The position numbers were made by a program, and so were the translations under genes. Below the pieces are notes generated by a model. That model was given only the letters and a program-made list of their open reading frames with translations. It had not been told where the DNA came from and searched no databases. 64,000 nucleotides of DNA from Bacillus sp. 2205SS5-2. GTDB taxonomy: Bacteria; Bacillota; Bacilli; Bacillales; Bacillaceae_K. Location of the stretch: the NCBI RefSeq assembly GCF_037024155.1, contig NZ_JAYKTS010000003.1, positions 62,001-126,000 on the forward strand, written 5' to 3'. Shown piece after piece: positions 9,248 through 18,224 of this stretch (position 1 is its first letter; every line of letters starts with the position of its first letter).

Positions 9248-9388
9248 ACAGGAAGATGTGCATAAAAAGAAAAAGTCGTGCGTAAACCATTAAAAGTCGT
9301 GCACAAACTCCAAAAAGTTGTGCGCAAAGGATTGAAAGTGGTGCATAAACAGGAGGATGTGCATAAAAAGAAAAAGTTGTGCATAACG
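9248..9388 (-). repeat. array of TGCACAACTT-type short repeats after the MFS gene
   Basis: About seven degenerate copies of a motif that on the minus strand reads TTTGTGCACAACTT (plus strand AAAAGTTGTGCACAAA and variants such as GTGCATAAA and GTGCGCAAA), spaced about 17-28 nt. It begins directly at the stop codon. The same motif in opposite orientation relative to the upstream gene's transcript follows the helicase gene at 52.86 kb. Confidence 0.7.
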
Positions 9389-9453
9389 AAGCTATCTCAC
9401 CGTTTATAGACTGATTCGAAAAAGAAACAAACTTTGCGTAAAAAGTCTAAACA

Positions 9454-9493
9454 AAAAAATGGTGTATCAAGAGTGCTTGATACACCATTTTTT
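9454..9493. terminator. bidirectional terminator
   Basis: Perfect 18-bp inverted repeat (AAAAAATGGTGTATCAAG and its complement) with a 4-nt loop, A-run on one side and T-run on the other. It sits between the convergent MFS and nitronate monooxygenase genes and serves both. Confidence 0.9.
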
Positions 9494-9542
9494 GAGGGTT
9501 TACGGGAGTGAAAGGGCTGAGGGAAAACTTCCTCTGACCTTG

Positions 9543-10496
9543 TTATTTTACGAGCAGGTATTCATCCATTATATTTGTGATAATTTTCTTAACGGGCATT
9601 ATTTCTTTGATTTCATCTACTTTTGCACCTGCAAAGACTAAGCCGCTCTCTACATCTCCTCCAACTGATCTTAGTAAGGAATCGAGTGTACAAAAGCGAT
9701 AAGAACAATTTCTTAAACAGTTATAGCATTTATCAATTTTAACTTTTTTATCATCACTGATTAAATCGGTAAATTTATTTTTAATTGCTCTGCCGTGTAA
9801 GCCCACACTTGTTTTGACCATGGTGATGTCTTCTTTATTGGCCGCGATGTATTTCTGTTTAAAAGACATTGGTGCGTCACATTCTTCACTTGCCACAAAA
9901 CGAGTTCCCATTTGCACACCGGCAGCTCCCATACTAAGAGCTTTCGCCACATCTTCTCCTGTCGAAATTCCGCCTGCTGCAATGACTGGGATCTTCACAG
10001 CTTCAACTACCTCAGGGAGAATATCAAATAATGGTCGCTCTGTACCAAGATGTCCACCTGCTTCATTTCCTTCCACTACAACCGCTGATGCACCTAATCT
10101 TTCTGAAAGTTTGGCTAGTTTAGCGGATGAAACAATTGAAAGGACCGGAATCCCATATTCTTTTCCCCAATTGTACATATCTCTAGAAATGCCAGCTCCG
10201 GAAATAATGAAATCTACTTTTTCTTCCATAGCAGCTTTCATTTTTTCGGAAAAGTCATTCATAGCAAATAACACGTTTACACCTATGAAGCCCATACCAT
10301 TCGTAAGCTCTCTAGCTTTTCGAATGTGATTTCGTAATTCTTCTATTGAAATTCCGGTTCCAGAAATAATTCCAACCCCACCAGCATTGGCAACCGCCGA
10401 TGCAAGCTTACTTAAAGAGATACCAACGCCCATTCCGCCCTGCATGATGGGAAACTTCGGTTTAACATGTGCAAATTGTAATTTTGGTAATTTCAA
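9543..10496 (-). CDS. nitronate monooxygenase / FabK-like flavoenzyme
   Basis: 317 residues with a TIM-barrel FMN enzyme pattern: FPIMQGGMGVGIS at the N terminus, GGVGIISGTG, DFIISGAG, VVVEGNEAGGHLG (the conserved EGxEAGGH motif), then VIAAGGIS and GAAGVQMGTRF for phosphate binding. Such proteins oxidise alkyl nitronates or act as enoyl-ACP reductase II. An unusual C-terminal cysteine cluster, KCYNCLRNCSYRFC (about residues 255-270), is shared with a clostridial-type subgroup and might bind a metal or a disulfide. Start is TTG at 10496, with GAGG 7 nt upstream. Monocistronic. Confidence 0.85.
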   Translation of the reverse strand: MKLPKLQFAHVKPKFPIMQGGMGVGISLSKLASAVANAGGVGIISGTGISIEELRNHIRKARELTNGMGFIGVNVLFAMNDFSEKMKAAMEEKVDFIISGAGISRDMYNWGKEYGIPVLSIVSSAKLAKLSERLGASAVVVEGNEAGGHLGTERPLFDILPEVVEAVKIPVIAAGGISTGEDVAKALSMGAAGVQMGTRFVASEECDAPMSFKQKYIAANKEDITMVKTSVGLHGRAIKNKFTDLISDDKKVKIDKCYNCLRNCSYRFCTLDSLLRSVGGDVESGLVFAGAKVDEIKEIMPVKKIITNIMDEYLLVK

Positions 10497-10824
10497 AGGA
10501 ATACCTCATCTCATCTAATATTTGGAGTGCTAATCAAAATTTATCACAAAGTAATAGGACTAGATATAACATTTCTCACAGAAATACAGGTAGGTGTTAG
10601 TACTAGGTATAAACTAAAGGCGAGGAGTGCTTTGTTGCGGGATTTCCCTTAGAAAATCCATGATTTTTACTTTGCGAAATCATTTGTGACAATCTAGACA
10701 AATTTTGGGAAACAAACACAGATGGAAACGGACAGGCATCTTTAGACTTTATAAGGTATGATTATAAAGAGAGAAACTGACTTATACATATTCACTCACA
10801 AAACAATAAATATGGAGGCTTGTC
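10497..10824. other. intergenic region between divergent genes
   Basis: Carries the unassigned promoters of the nitronate monooxygenase gene (minus) and the ABC operon (plus). AT-rich; a TATAAGGTATGATTATAAAG stretch near 10750 could hold a -10 element. No gene, MITE or strong hairpin. Confidence 0.35.
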
Positions 10825-11751
10825 ATGATAAATGATGCAATGGTTGACGTCCGAGGACTCGTGAAACGCTATGACTCCTTTGTAGCAGTTAACGGCGTTA
10901 ATTTTCAAGTGAAAAAAGGAGAAATATTCGGGTTGCTTGGACCTAATGGTGCGGGGAAAACGACCACAATTGAAATGCTGGTCGGACTACGTAAGCCAGA
11001 TGAAGGAACGGCCATACTAGCAGGCTATGATGTTCGTAAAGAAGTCAATCAAGTCAAAGAGGTTATTGGTGTACAGCTGCAGTCAACGTCACTATTCGAA
11101 TTATTAAAGGTTGAGGAGATTCTCTATTTATATGCGAGCTTTTATCCAAGCCATGTGGATATTGATGAATTAATTGAGGATATGCTGTTAACAGAAAAGA
11201 GAAAGGACCGGGTGAAAGGACTTTCTGGCGGACAAAAGCAGCGACTAGCGATTGCCCTTGCTTTGATTCATGACCCAAATATTGTATTTCTAGATGAACC
11301 AACGACAGGGCTTGATCCACAGGCGAGGAGAACATTATGGGATATTGTTCTTCGGTTAAAGGAACGGGGAAAAACGGTTCTCCTCTCCACACACTATATG
11401 GATGAAGCTCATGTGCTTTGTGACCGCATTGGCATTATGGATCAGGGAGAATTGATTGCCCTCGACACACCTTCAAACTTAGTGAAAAAACTACAATCAA
11501 CTAGCACAGTGGAATTTCACTTAAACAATCCTCCTGAACAAAAGTGGTTCATGAAGATGGACGGGGTCAAAGAAGTGTCTATTAAGCATACCTTTGTGCA
11601 ACTGTATACGGATGACCTGCAGCTTGCCTTAACCTCACTTATTCAAGGCTGTACAGAGCATAGCTTGAAAATTGAAGACTTACAAACTCGTTTAGCGACA
11701 CTAGAAGATGTGTTTATCCATATGACAGGAAGGAGTATTAGAGAATCATGA
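10825..11751 (+). CDS. ABC-2 type transporter ATP-binding protein (DrrA/CcmA-like)
   Basis: 308 residues. Walker A GPNGAGKTT at about residues 38-46, Q-loop at GVQLQSTS, signature LSGGQKQR at about 133-140, Walker B IVFLDEPTTGLD, and switch His in LLSTHYMDEA, all intact. The C-terminal extension is typical of drug and polysaccharide exporters. TATGGAGG precedes the ATG. It overlaps the next gene by 4 bp (ATGA), so the two proteins should be translationally coupled and form one exporter in the membrane. Substrate unknown. Confidence 0.95.
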   Translation: MINDAMVDVRGLVKRYDSFVAVNGVNFQVKKGEIFGLLGPNGAGKTTTIEMLVGLRKPDEGTAILAGYDVRKEVNQVKEVIGVQLQSTSLFELLKVEEILYLYASFYPSHVDIDELIEDMLLTEKRKDRVKGLSGGQKQRLAIALALIHDPNIVFLDEPTTGLDPQARRTLWDIVLRLKERGKTVLLSTHYMDEAHVLCDRIGIMDQGELIALDTPSNLVKKLQSTSTVEFHLNNPPEQKWFMKMDGVKEVSIKHTFVQLYTDDLQLALTSLIQGCTEHSLKIEDLQTRLATLEDVFIHMTGRSIRES

Positions 11752-12839
11752 GAGCATATTGGCAGTTAACTATTGCACAATTACGGATTTTTGGCAGAAA
11801 TAAACAAGTATTATTTTTCACCTTACTCTTTCCCATCATTTTGATGCTCGCTCTAGGCTCTTTTGCCGGAGGAGGAAATTCACTCTCTTTAAATGTGGGA
11901 TTGGTTGACTTTGATCAATCTGATGCTTCTAAGGATTTAGAAGAGTTGTTTGTCACAAACGAAGGAATTGAGATGAACGATTATGAAACGGTAGAAGACG
12001 GCAAAGCTGCTGTTAAAAATGGAGATATTCAGCTTCTTGTTGAAATTCCAATTGGGTATGAAGCTAACTTTGAGAATGAAGAGCAAGCCTTCTCACTTCC
12101 TGTTTACTATAATGAGAAGAACTTGGCGACTGCTGAACTCGGCTTGACCGTCTTAAATGGAATCATTGATCAATATAGTAAAGATCTTGTCGATTACAAA
12201 CCGTTAGTTACGATTGAAAAGTTTGGAATCGAAGCGCTCAATATTCGCTATGTTGATTTCCTTGTTCCAGGGATCGTGGCGATGATGATTATGAGTAATA
12301 ATATGAACGGCGTAGCTGGTCAAATTTCTGCCTGGCGCGAACGAGGCATTCTAAGGAGAATGCAAGGAACGAGATTAAAAGCTTCGACCTTTATCGCAGC
12401 GCAAATAACTGCGCGATTATTACTAAATGGAACCCAAGCGTTGCTAGTCGTCTTAATTGCGAATTTCGTCTTTAATATTGAAGTAGTTGGTTCGTGGTTT
12501 GCATTGATTTTCTTTATTATTCTTGGAACTCTTGCGTTTATGTCGCTTGGTTTTATCATTGCCGGGATAGCAAAGAACCCAGAAAGTGCCGGTCCGATTG
12601 CTGGATTTGTCACATTTCCGATGTTGTTTCTTGGTGGGGTATTCTTCCCAATTAGTAATATGCCAGATATCATTCAACCAATTGTCAAGATTCTCCCGAT
12701 TGCACATCTGAGTTCTGCTTTAAGAGAAACGATGAATTTAGGAACATCATTCTTTGAATTGGGGGCAGAAACGTTGATTTTAGGTGCATGGTTAATTGGA
12801 GGATTTGCGCTTGCTAGTTATGTATTTAAGTGGGAGTAG
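11748..12839 (+). CDS. ABC-2 type transporter permease
   Basis: 363 residues, the YhgE/DrrB-like ABC-2 layout: one N-terminal helix (VLFFTLLFPIILMLALGSFAGG), a soluble extracytoplasmic domain to about residue 165, then five helices from VDFLVPGIVAMMIMS to LILGAWLIGGFALASYVF. The motif AGFVTFPMLFLGGVFFPISNMP is characteristic. A ribosome site AGGAAGGAG lies inside the upstream ATPase gene. Partner of the ATPase at 10825-11751. Confidence 0.93.
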   Translation: MRAYWQLTIAQLRIFGRNKQVLFFTLLFPIILMLALGSFAGGGNSLSLNVGLVDFDQSDASKDLEELFVTNEGIEMNDYETVEDGKAAVKNGDIQLLVEIPIGYEANFENEEQAFSLPVYYNEKNLATAELGLTVLNGIIDQYSKDLVDYKPLVTIEKFGIEALNIRYVDFLVPGIVAMMIMSNNMNGVAGQISAWRERGILRRMQGTRLKASTFIAAQITARLLLNGTQALLVVLIANFVFNIEVVGSWFALIFFIILGTLAFMSLGFIIAGIAKNPESAGPIAGFVTFPMLFLGGVFFPISNMPDIIQPIVKILPIAHLSSALRETMNLGTSFFELGAETLILGAWLIGGFALASYVFKWE

Positions 12840-12866
12840 GGACAGGGGAAACCTTGTCTCTTTTTC
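12840..12866 (+). terminator. GGGACAGG/CCTTGTCTC hairpin with T-run after ABC operon
   Basis: GGGACAGG and CCTTGTCTC pair imperfectly around a short loop and are followed by TTTTTCT, so it may terminate the ABC operon. It belongs to a family of GGGACAGG...CCTTGTCCC palindromes placed after several stop codons in this window. Confidence 0.5.
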
Positions 12867-12970
12867 TATTGAAAAATTATCCAGTTCTAGATGGAAAGTA
12901 AGAACTCAATCGAGAAAACCTTATTGCGTGTTTTTACTTAGTACCAATAGCTACGAAAAAAACGAAGAGA
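12867..12970 (+). mobile_element. truncated MITE relic, second subfamily
   Basis: Matches the right two thirds of the element at 61464-61645 (shared CTATTGAAAAATT, TCTAGAT, TCAATCGA, CTACGAAAA stretches) but has lost its left end and has a decayed right end. The following DNA to 13243 holds no supported gene; a frame overlapping the end of the permease runs across this relic and is judged accidental. Confidence 0.5.
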
Positions 12971-13243
12971 GGGCGATGTTTATTTTTTTATTTTCAGGAA
13001 GGCGACATCATGGAATGATGGACATGGGTGGTTAGTGATATATCCTAAAAGTCAGTGATAAATCTTGAAAATTCACTACGCTGTCAAAATCAATAAAAGG
13101 AAAAATCTACGGAATACAAAGCCACTACGAGGACAGGTTTTATGTCCTAATTTGCCTCTGTCCTACAAAATTATCCAGACGATGATAGCTTATCAAACCA
13201 CTAAACGTATTACATAGCAGATACTGAAAAAGGGGGGACAAAT

Positions 13244-13771
13244 TTGAAAGTGACAGAAGATAATATTGTCCAACAAATCAAACATAAAAACGAAGAAAGT
13301 ATCACATTTATTCTTCAAACCTATGGAGGCTTGCTCAATGGGATTATTCGAAAGTATATTTCTTGCAAGCAGGATAGAGAAGAATGCTTAGAGGATGTTT
13401 TGATCTCGATCTGGTTCCATATTGATTCGTTTGATCCAGATAAAAATAGCTTCAAACAATGGGGGGCAGCTATCGCCAAGTATCGAGCCATAGATTACTT
13501 GCGAAAAGCGGAGAAAGCAAGGAAGCATATGAGTTCATTTGGACTGGGGGGGGAATTTTCCACACATCGAAACGAGATGCCATATGATCTAGATCGTGCC
13601 TTACAAGAGCTTTCAAATATGGAAAGACAAATTTTTCGGAAATATTACATGGAAGGGGTACCTTCAAAAGAAATTGCAACGGAATTTCAAGCGAAAGAGT
13701 CGTGGGTTCACAATAAGTTGTCACGAGGAAGGAAGAAATTAAAAAAATTATTACTGAAAAATGAGGTGTAG
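13244..13771 (+). CDS. RNA polymerase sigma factor, sigma-70 family (ECF type)
   Basis: 175 residues. Region 2 spans about residues 20-90 with ECLEDVLISIWFHIDSFDPDKNSFKQWGAAIAKYRAIDYLRK; region 4 is LDRALQELSNMERQIFRKYYMEGVPSKEIATEFQAKESWVHNKLSRGRKKLKKLL. Start is TTG preceded by AGGGGGG. The linker between the domains contains a run of eight G (13546-13553), a possible slippage site. It is followed after 3 bp by a membrane DUF4179 protein, the usual anti-sigma partner, so the pair should form a stress-response switch. Confidence 0.9.
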   Translation: MKVTEDNIVQQIKHKNEESITFILQTYGGLLNGIIRKYISCKQDREECLEDVLISIWFHIDSFDPDKNSFKQWGAAIAKYRAIDYLRKAEKARKHMSSFGLGGEFSTHRNEMPYDLDRALQELSNMERQIFRKYYMEGVPSKEIATEFQAKESWVHNKLSRGRKKLKKLLLKNEV

Positions 13772-13774
13772 AAA

Positions 13775-14755
13775 ATGACTATCTATAGAGATCTTAATGA
13801 TGTAAAGATAGATCTAAATGATTTTGAAGAACTACCTCTAACAGACTTGGAACAAATAAGGATTATTTATCGAACGAAAAAAAACATTTCATCTAACAAA
13901 CGAAAGAAAAAATGGCCTGGCATAGCTATGGCAGCTGTGGGAATTTGTATATTAACTATTACACTAGTCTTAAATGATTCCATAACGGCAAATATGCCAT
14001 TTGTTGGGGAGAAGATTGAAAAATATATCAATCAAATTGAAGAATTGGATTTTGCCCCGTACAAAACGAGTGTTGGTGAAACGGAAGAGAATGAACTGGG
14101 GGTGTTAACATTAAATGAAGTCATGATGGATGATCAACAATTATTCTTAAGCGCAACATTTGAGCCAGCGAAAGGCGTCGAATTTGACTATCAAACAACT
14201 CTAAAGCCTCAGGTAAAAATTAATGGCGAGGTAAATACCGTTACAACAGGTAGCCAGTCAATAGAGTTAAATGATTCAATGTATACGATTTACAATGATA
14301 TCCAGTTAAGCCAGCCGGTGGTTGAAGAGTTGCTTCACATTGAAATTATCTATGACACTATTAATTTCGATACGATAATTGAATCCCCCTGGACTTTTGA
14401 GGTAGAAGCTTCACAAAGTCTATTATTAGCGGAGAAAAAAGTTTATGAGCTCAATCAATTGATTTTATTGGGTGACGATGAGAGTGTACGAGTTGAAAGG
14501 ATAATATCAACCCCTATTTCTACAACGATTTATTTTGATTTAACCCAATCGAGTAGGGAAGACATCCGATTTACGATTCAAACAGTGGATGGAGAGACTG
14601 CAGCAACCTATCATTCGAGTTACACCTCAACTGAAAAGGGAGAGACCTCTGAAATTCGTTTCAACGGATTTACGTTAGAAAACATACCGTATTATGTCGT
14701 ACCAGTTGATTCTGAAGGAAAGTCCTTGAGTGAGGAAAGTATTTTCATTGAGTAA
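13775..14755 (+). CDS. DUF4179 domain-containing putative anti-sigma factor
   Basis: 326 residues: a cytoplasmic N-terminal segment of about 45 residues ending in basic RTKKNISSNKRKKKW, one membrane helix (PGIAMAAVGICILTITLVL), and a large extracytoplasmic beta-rich domain (DUF4179). This is the arrangement of anti-sigma factors coded after ECF sigma genes in Bacillaceae. The gene starts 3 bp after the sigma stop, so it is co-transcribed and probably co-translated. Role as anti-sigma is inferred from topology and neighbourhood; the signal is unknown. Confidence 0.85.
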   Translation: MTIYRDLNDVKIDLNDFEELPLTDLEQIRIIYRTKKNISSNKRKKKWPGIAMAAVGICILTITLVLNDSITANMPFVGEKIEKYINQIEELDFAPYKTSVGETEENELGVLTLNEVMMDDQQLFLSATFEPAKGVEFDYQTTLKPQVKINGEVNTVTTGSQSIELNDSMYTIYNDIQLSQPVVEELLHIEIIYDTINFDTIIESPWTFEVEASQSLLLAEKKVYELNQLILLGDDESVRVERIISTPISTTIYFDLTQSSREDIRFTIQTVDGETAATYHSSYTSTEKGETSEIRFNGFTLENIPYYVVPVDSEGKSLSEESIFIE

Positions 14756-14830
14756 AAGAGACATAGGGAAATCGAGACCCCTGAAAAGGAAGTGATTACT
14801 GAAAGCACAATCAAACCTCTATACTAGAAG

Positions 14831-14862
14831 AAGTTATCCACTTATTGGATAACTTTTTTTCT
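14831..14862 (+). terminator. terminator after sigma/anti-sigma operon
   Basis: Ten-bp arms AAGTTATCCA / TGGATAACTT around CTTAT, followed by seven Ts. It separates the sigma operon from the Wadjet operon. Confidence 0.85.
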
Positions 14863-14972
14863 TTTCAGTGCTCTCGGTAAGGACGCGATCCCTCATTTTC
14901 CCTACTGACGTATGATCTCCTTTTTAGTAAACTTAAAGTAGAAAAATGTCCGTTATTTAGGAGGGCTATTTA

Positions 14973-15992
14973 ATGAGGGGCTTTGTTAGTCAGGAGCTAC
15001 TAAAATTCAGTAAAAAAACAATCGCAATTGAAGAACTAGAGAAGCTGCTTGCAAATCGAGGACTGTCTTATCAAGATTTTGCTAATCTTATTCTTTCTTT
15101 TGAAGAGGAAGGGATTTTAGAGATGGTAAAAGCGAAAGGTAGGAATATTCGTACGCCATCTCTAGCTTATTCGTATAGAATTCAAAAACAGCGGTTAAAA
15201 AGAGAGTATCATGAAGAATTGATAAAATGTCGTCTCACGCTACATCCGTCCATCCATTTAGATGTATATTTTGGGTTAGATCCGTTGCAATGGAAAAATG
15301 ATTTGCCTTATTTACTAAGGATTCATCAATTTCTGGAGTCATTTGGTTTTCCTGAATATGAAGTACCGGCACCAGAGCGCAGTGTGGAACTGGTTGGTGA
15401 TGAAAAATGGATAACAGAGGAAAAGGGAAAAGAGCTACTTGAACGAGTGGAGTTATGGTCAGCGATGAAGATTATCCCTGTTTCCGACCCGCTCATGATG
15501 GCGGTCAATCCGGCTGTTTTAGCAAACGAGAAGCAAAATCATTTAATCGTGGAAAACAAAACGACGTTTCAAGCATTGGTCGATGCCTTACCCGAAACGG
15601 AATTTTCATCGTTGATCTATGGAAGTGGCAATAAAATTATTAAAAGCATTGAGCAATTCCCTCGACAGCTTCCAGTCCTGCATGCTGACCATCGCTATTA
15701 TTATTTTGGAGATATTGATCGTTCAGGTATCTTTATTTGGCATCGATTAAATGAAAAGGTGCGTGTTCAGTTAGCAATGCCTTTTTATCAAGCTTGCATG
15801 GACAAGTCACCCTTAGAAGGGAAAACTTATCAGCGTATCGATTACACCTCAATTGAAGCGTTCTTAGGTCATTTTTCAACGGATGAAAAAGACAGACTTC
15901 AGTCCGTGTTGGATCGTGGTCAATATTATCCGCAGGAGGTTTTGCGGACGAGAGAGTTACAGGATATTTGGAGGCAGTCAGTATGGAATTGA
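14973..15992 (+). CDS. jetD: Wadjet defence protein JetD (Toprim nuclease subunit)
   Basis: 339 residues: winged-helix-rich N-terminal half, then a C-terminal Toprim domain (Wadjet JetD C-terminal/DUF2220 family). The Toprim acidic residues are visible as LIVENKTTF (Glu at about 193) and YYYFGDIDRSG (Asp-x-Asp at about 247-249). In Wadjet systems JetD cleaves plasmid DNA once the JetABC motor has extruded a loop on a small circle. GGAGGG precedes the ATG. It is the first gene of the operon and overlaps jetA by 10 bp. A decayed duplicate of its promoter region and first 50 codons lies at 34.4 kb. Confidence 0.93.
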   Translation: MRGFVSQELLKFSKKTIAIEELEKLLANRGLSYQDFANLILSFEEEGILEMVKAKGRNIRTPSLAYSYRIQKQRLKREYHEELIKCRLTLHPSIHLDVYFGLDPLQWKNDLPYLLRIHQFLESFGFPEYEVPAPERSVELVGDEKWITEEKGKELLERVELWSAMKIIPVSDPLMMAVNPAVLANEKQNHLIVENKTTFQALVDALPETEFSSLIYGSGNKIIKSIEQFPRQLPVLHADHRYYYFGDIDRSGIFIWHRLNEKVRVQLAMPFYQACMDKSPLEGKTYQRIDYTSIEAFLGHFSTDEKDRLQSVLDRGQYYPQEVLRTRELQDIWRQSVWN

Positions 15993-17497
15993 ATGAGATT
16001 TCAGATATTACAGCTGGATATAGAGAACGAATGCGGCGCCTAGCATTATTTGATCCGCTTTATGAGCTCGACCGGAAAAAGGTGAAGGATCAACAGAATC
16101 AACCGATAGATATGAAAGGACTTGGCTTACTATCCCTTTTGTTTTTCTTTGAGCAAAAAGTAATGAGAAATCATAAGACCGGAAAGAAGCAGCTAGCTCA
16201 GTTTTTGCAAAGTGTCACGCATCGCCAATATACATTAGACGGAAGGGAGTGTGAAGAGCTTGCTTCGATGATTATTCTGACGTTTAGACCGGCCACTGGG
16301 AAAAAAAGAGCCTACACTTATCATGACTGGGAAACGTTGCAGGAAGACCAGCTTGAGTATTCGTTGCTGAAAGCGAAGAGCTTTGATTCGAAGACGAACA
16401 CGCAATTCTACACCTTGGATGAAGATGGACTTGAACTGGTGTTTGCAACGAAGGAATTTTATAGTGAGTTTCAGTTATCAATCAATCAGCTAATGCTGAG
16501 AAAACAATTAGAAAAGGGAGAGTTTCGCGGAGCGTTGCGTCAAATAAATGAAATGCGCATAGACGTAGAATCATTGAATGAACGCATCATCAAACTTCGT
16601 CATGAGATTCAACGTAGTATCGTGTCCGAAGAAACCTTTGAGCGGTATAAGCAGTTATTGGGGGATATTCATGCTCGTCTTGAACGAGAAAATGACGAAT
16701 TTTCGGAGTTAAGGCAATTTGTGAAAGAAACAAAGGATCGCCTCTACGAAAAGGATTATCATCAAAAAGAGACCAAAACCTACGGCTACATACTGGAAAT
16801 TACAAATCAATTAGAGGAGGTTCATTATGAGCATTCGCGGCTCTTAGATCAAAGCATTGAGTTGAAGAATCATACGTTAAAGGCTGCTCAGGAGTCGCTA
16901 TACTATACAGGGATTGATGCGTTTAACTTTGATCAAGATATCAATTCAAGGGTTATCGGCACCCCTCTTCCACTAGAGGCAATGAAAGGGCTACTCCATC
17001 CTTTTTTAGCCATTCATCAAGAGCAGAGCTGGTCGCCACTTACCGTTTTTGGGGAGCAAAATATTCGTGAAGACCGAGAAGATCGTGTGGATTATGGTTT
17101 TATGGAGATCGGCGAACAAAAAGAAAATGATTATCAGGAACGATTACGGAGGAATTATGGCTACGTAATGAATATTTCCTTACAGGCTTTACAGAATGGA
17201 CATGCAGAGCTCAAGGGAGTCATTGAGTATATTCGAGAAAATGGCCAAGAAGAGCTTCTTAACCAACGCTTTTTCTACGATTTTTGGATGATACTTCATC
17301 AACGTTCGCCCATTATCTCGGGTCAAATGGAAACCGTGAACGAAGAGCAAAGTACTAGTCTAGATGACGCTCTCGCACAGTTAGAAAATTCAACCCTCAT
17401 CATTCACGAACGTAAAGAACTGATACATGTATCGAAGCGTTTTTCCATTCAAAACATGGATTTGCGCATCGAGGAGGAGTACAAAGATGAATTATAG
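15983..17497 (+). CDS. jetA: Wadjet defence protein JetA (kleisin-like subunit)
   Basis: 504 residues. Start chosen at the ATG 15983 because GGAGG lies 8 nt upstream, inside jetD; a TTG further up reads into the same Shine-Dalgarno. The N-terminal winged-helix region (LALFDPLYELDRK, LGLLSLLFFFEQKVM) and long central coiled-coil (about residues 180-300) fit JetA, the MukF-like kleisin that bridges the JetC dimer. It overlaps jetD by 10 bp and jetB by 11 bp, so the subunits are translationally coupled. Assigned from operon context plus these features. Confidence 0.9.
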   Translation: MELNEISDITAGYRERMRRLALFDPLYELDRKKVKDQQNQPIDMKGLGLLSLLFFFEQKVMRNHKTGKKQLAQFLQSVTHRQYTLDGRECEELASMIILTFRPATGKKRAYTYHDWETLQEDQLEYSLLKAKSFDSKTNTQFYTLDEDGLELVFATKEFYSEFQLSINQLMLRKQLEKGEFRGALRQINEMRIDVESLNERIIKLRHEIQRSIVSEETFERYKQLLGDIHARLERENDEFSELRQFVKETKDRLYEKDYHQKETKTYGYILEITNQLEEVHYEHSRLLDQSIELKNHTLKAAQESLYYTGIDAFNFDQDINSRVIGTPLPLEAMKGLLHPFLAIHQEQSWSPLTVFGEQNIREDREDRVDYGFMEIGEQKENDYQERLRRNYGYVMNISLQALQNGHAELKGVIEYIRENGQEELLNQRFFYDFWMILHQRSPIISGQMETVNEEQSTSLDDALAQLENSTLIIHERKELIHVSKRFSIQNMDLRIEEEYKDEL

Positions 17498-18224
17498 TGA
17501 AAGCAAAGTCATGCAAGCATTTGAATTATATACAATCTTAGCTCGCGAAGGGCAGGCAGGTGTGGAATCTGTATCATTATATATTGCGGATGATTCCGTG
17601 CGCGGCTTAGTGGACGGATTTGCTCATCACGTCGATTGTGTCATTATTTTGGCTGGTGAAAGGGTGTATATGATTCCCAAAACAAAGCTATCCCCTTTTC
17701 ATGTGAACAATGAATATATTAAGCGAACCTATTTAAAGTCGGGAGCGACAAATGCGGATATTTATTTGCTGTATTTTACAACCATTATCCTATTTGGTGC
17801 ATTTTATGATAGCTATCAAACGCTCGAACCGACGAGAGAATTCCTTTCATTAGATGACTGGGCGTTACTAGTCAATGAACGAATGAGTGTACTGATGGAG
17901 CATGATGAGGAGCAGCTTCGAGCGAAGGAGCAGGAGTTTTCTTACAATTGGACGCAAATCATTGAAAAATGGGAAGACATGAATGACATAAAGGAAAGTG
18001 CTAAAAAACAAAGCGGAAATACGATTAGTCGTCTCAGCTTTATGGATACTGCAAAACGTTTTTTACTCGATCAGGAATTGATAGAAGAAATCGGAAATAA
18101 TGAAGTGACTTTAACGGAAAAAGCGAAAACAATTGTGCAGCGCTTTTTTATGGAAGTTGAATACAACAAAGGAATTCTTGAATTTATTTACCAATGGGAG
18201 GAGGAAGAGCATGCCATCAATTAG
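17487..18224 (+). CDS. jetB: Wadjet defence protein JetB (MukE-like KITE subunit)
   Basis: 245 residues. The ATG at 17487 follows GAGGAGGAG within the jetA end; the frame is open further upstream but without a ribosome site. Mixed alpha/beta N-terminal part (YSESKVMQAFELYTILAREG, YMIPKTKLSPFHV) and a C-terminal winged-helix-like region (ISRLSFMDTAKRFLLDQELIEEIGNNEVTLTEKAKTIV) fit the JetB/MukE group that sits on the kleisin. It overlaps jetC by 14 bp. Identification rests on size, fold pattern and position between jetA and jetC. Confidence 0.88.
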   Translation: MNYSESKVMQAFELYTILAREGQAGVESVSLYIADDSVRGLVDGFAHHVDCVIILAGERVYMIPKTKLSPFHVNNEYIKRTYLKSGATNADIYLLYFTTIILFGAFYDSYQTLEPTREFLSLDDWALLVNERMSVLMEHDEEQLRAKEQEFSYNWTQIIEKWEDMNDIKESAKKQSGNTISRLSFMDTAKRFLLDQELIEEIGNNEVTLTEKAKTIVQRFFMEVEYNKGILEFIYQWEEEEHAIN

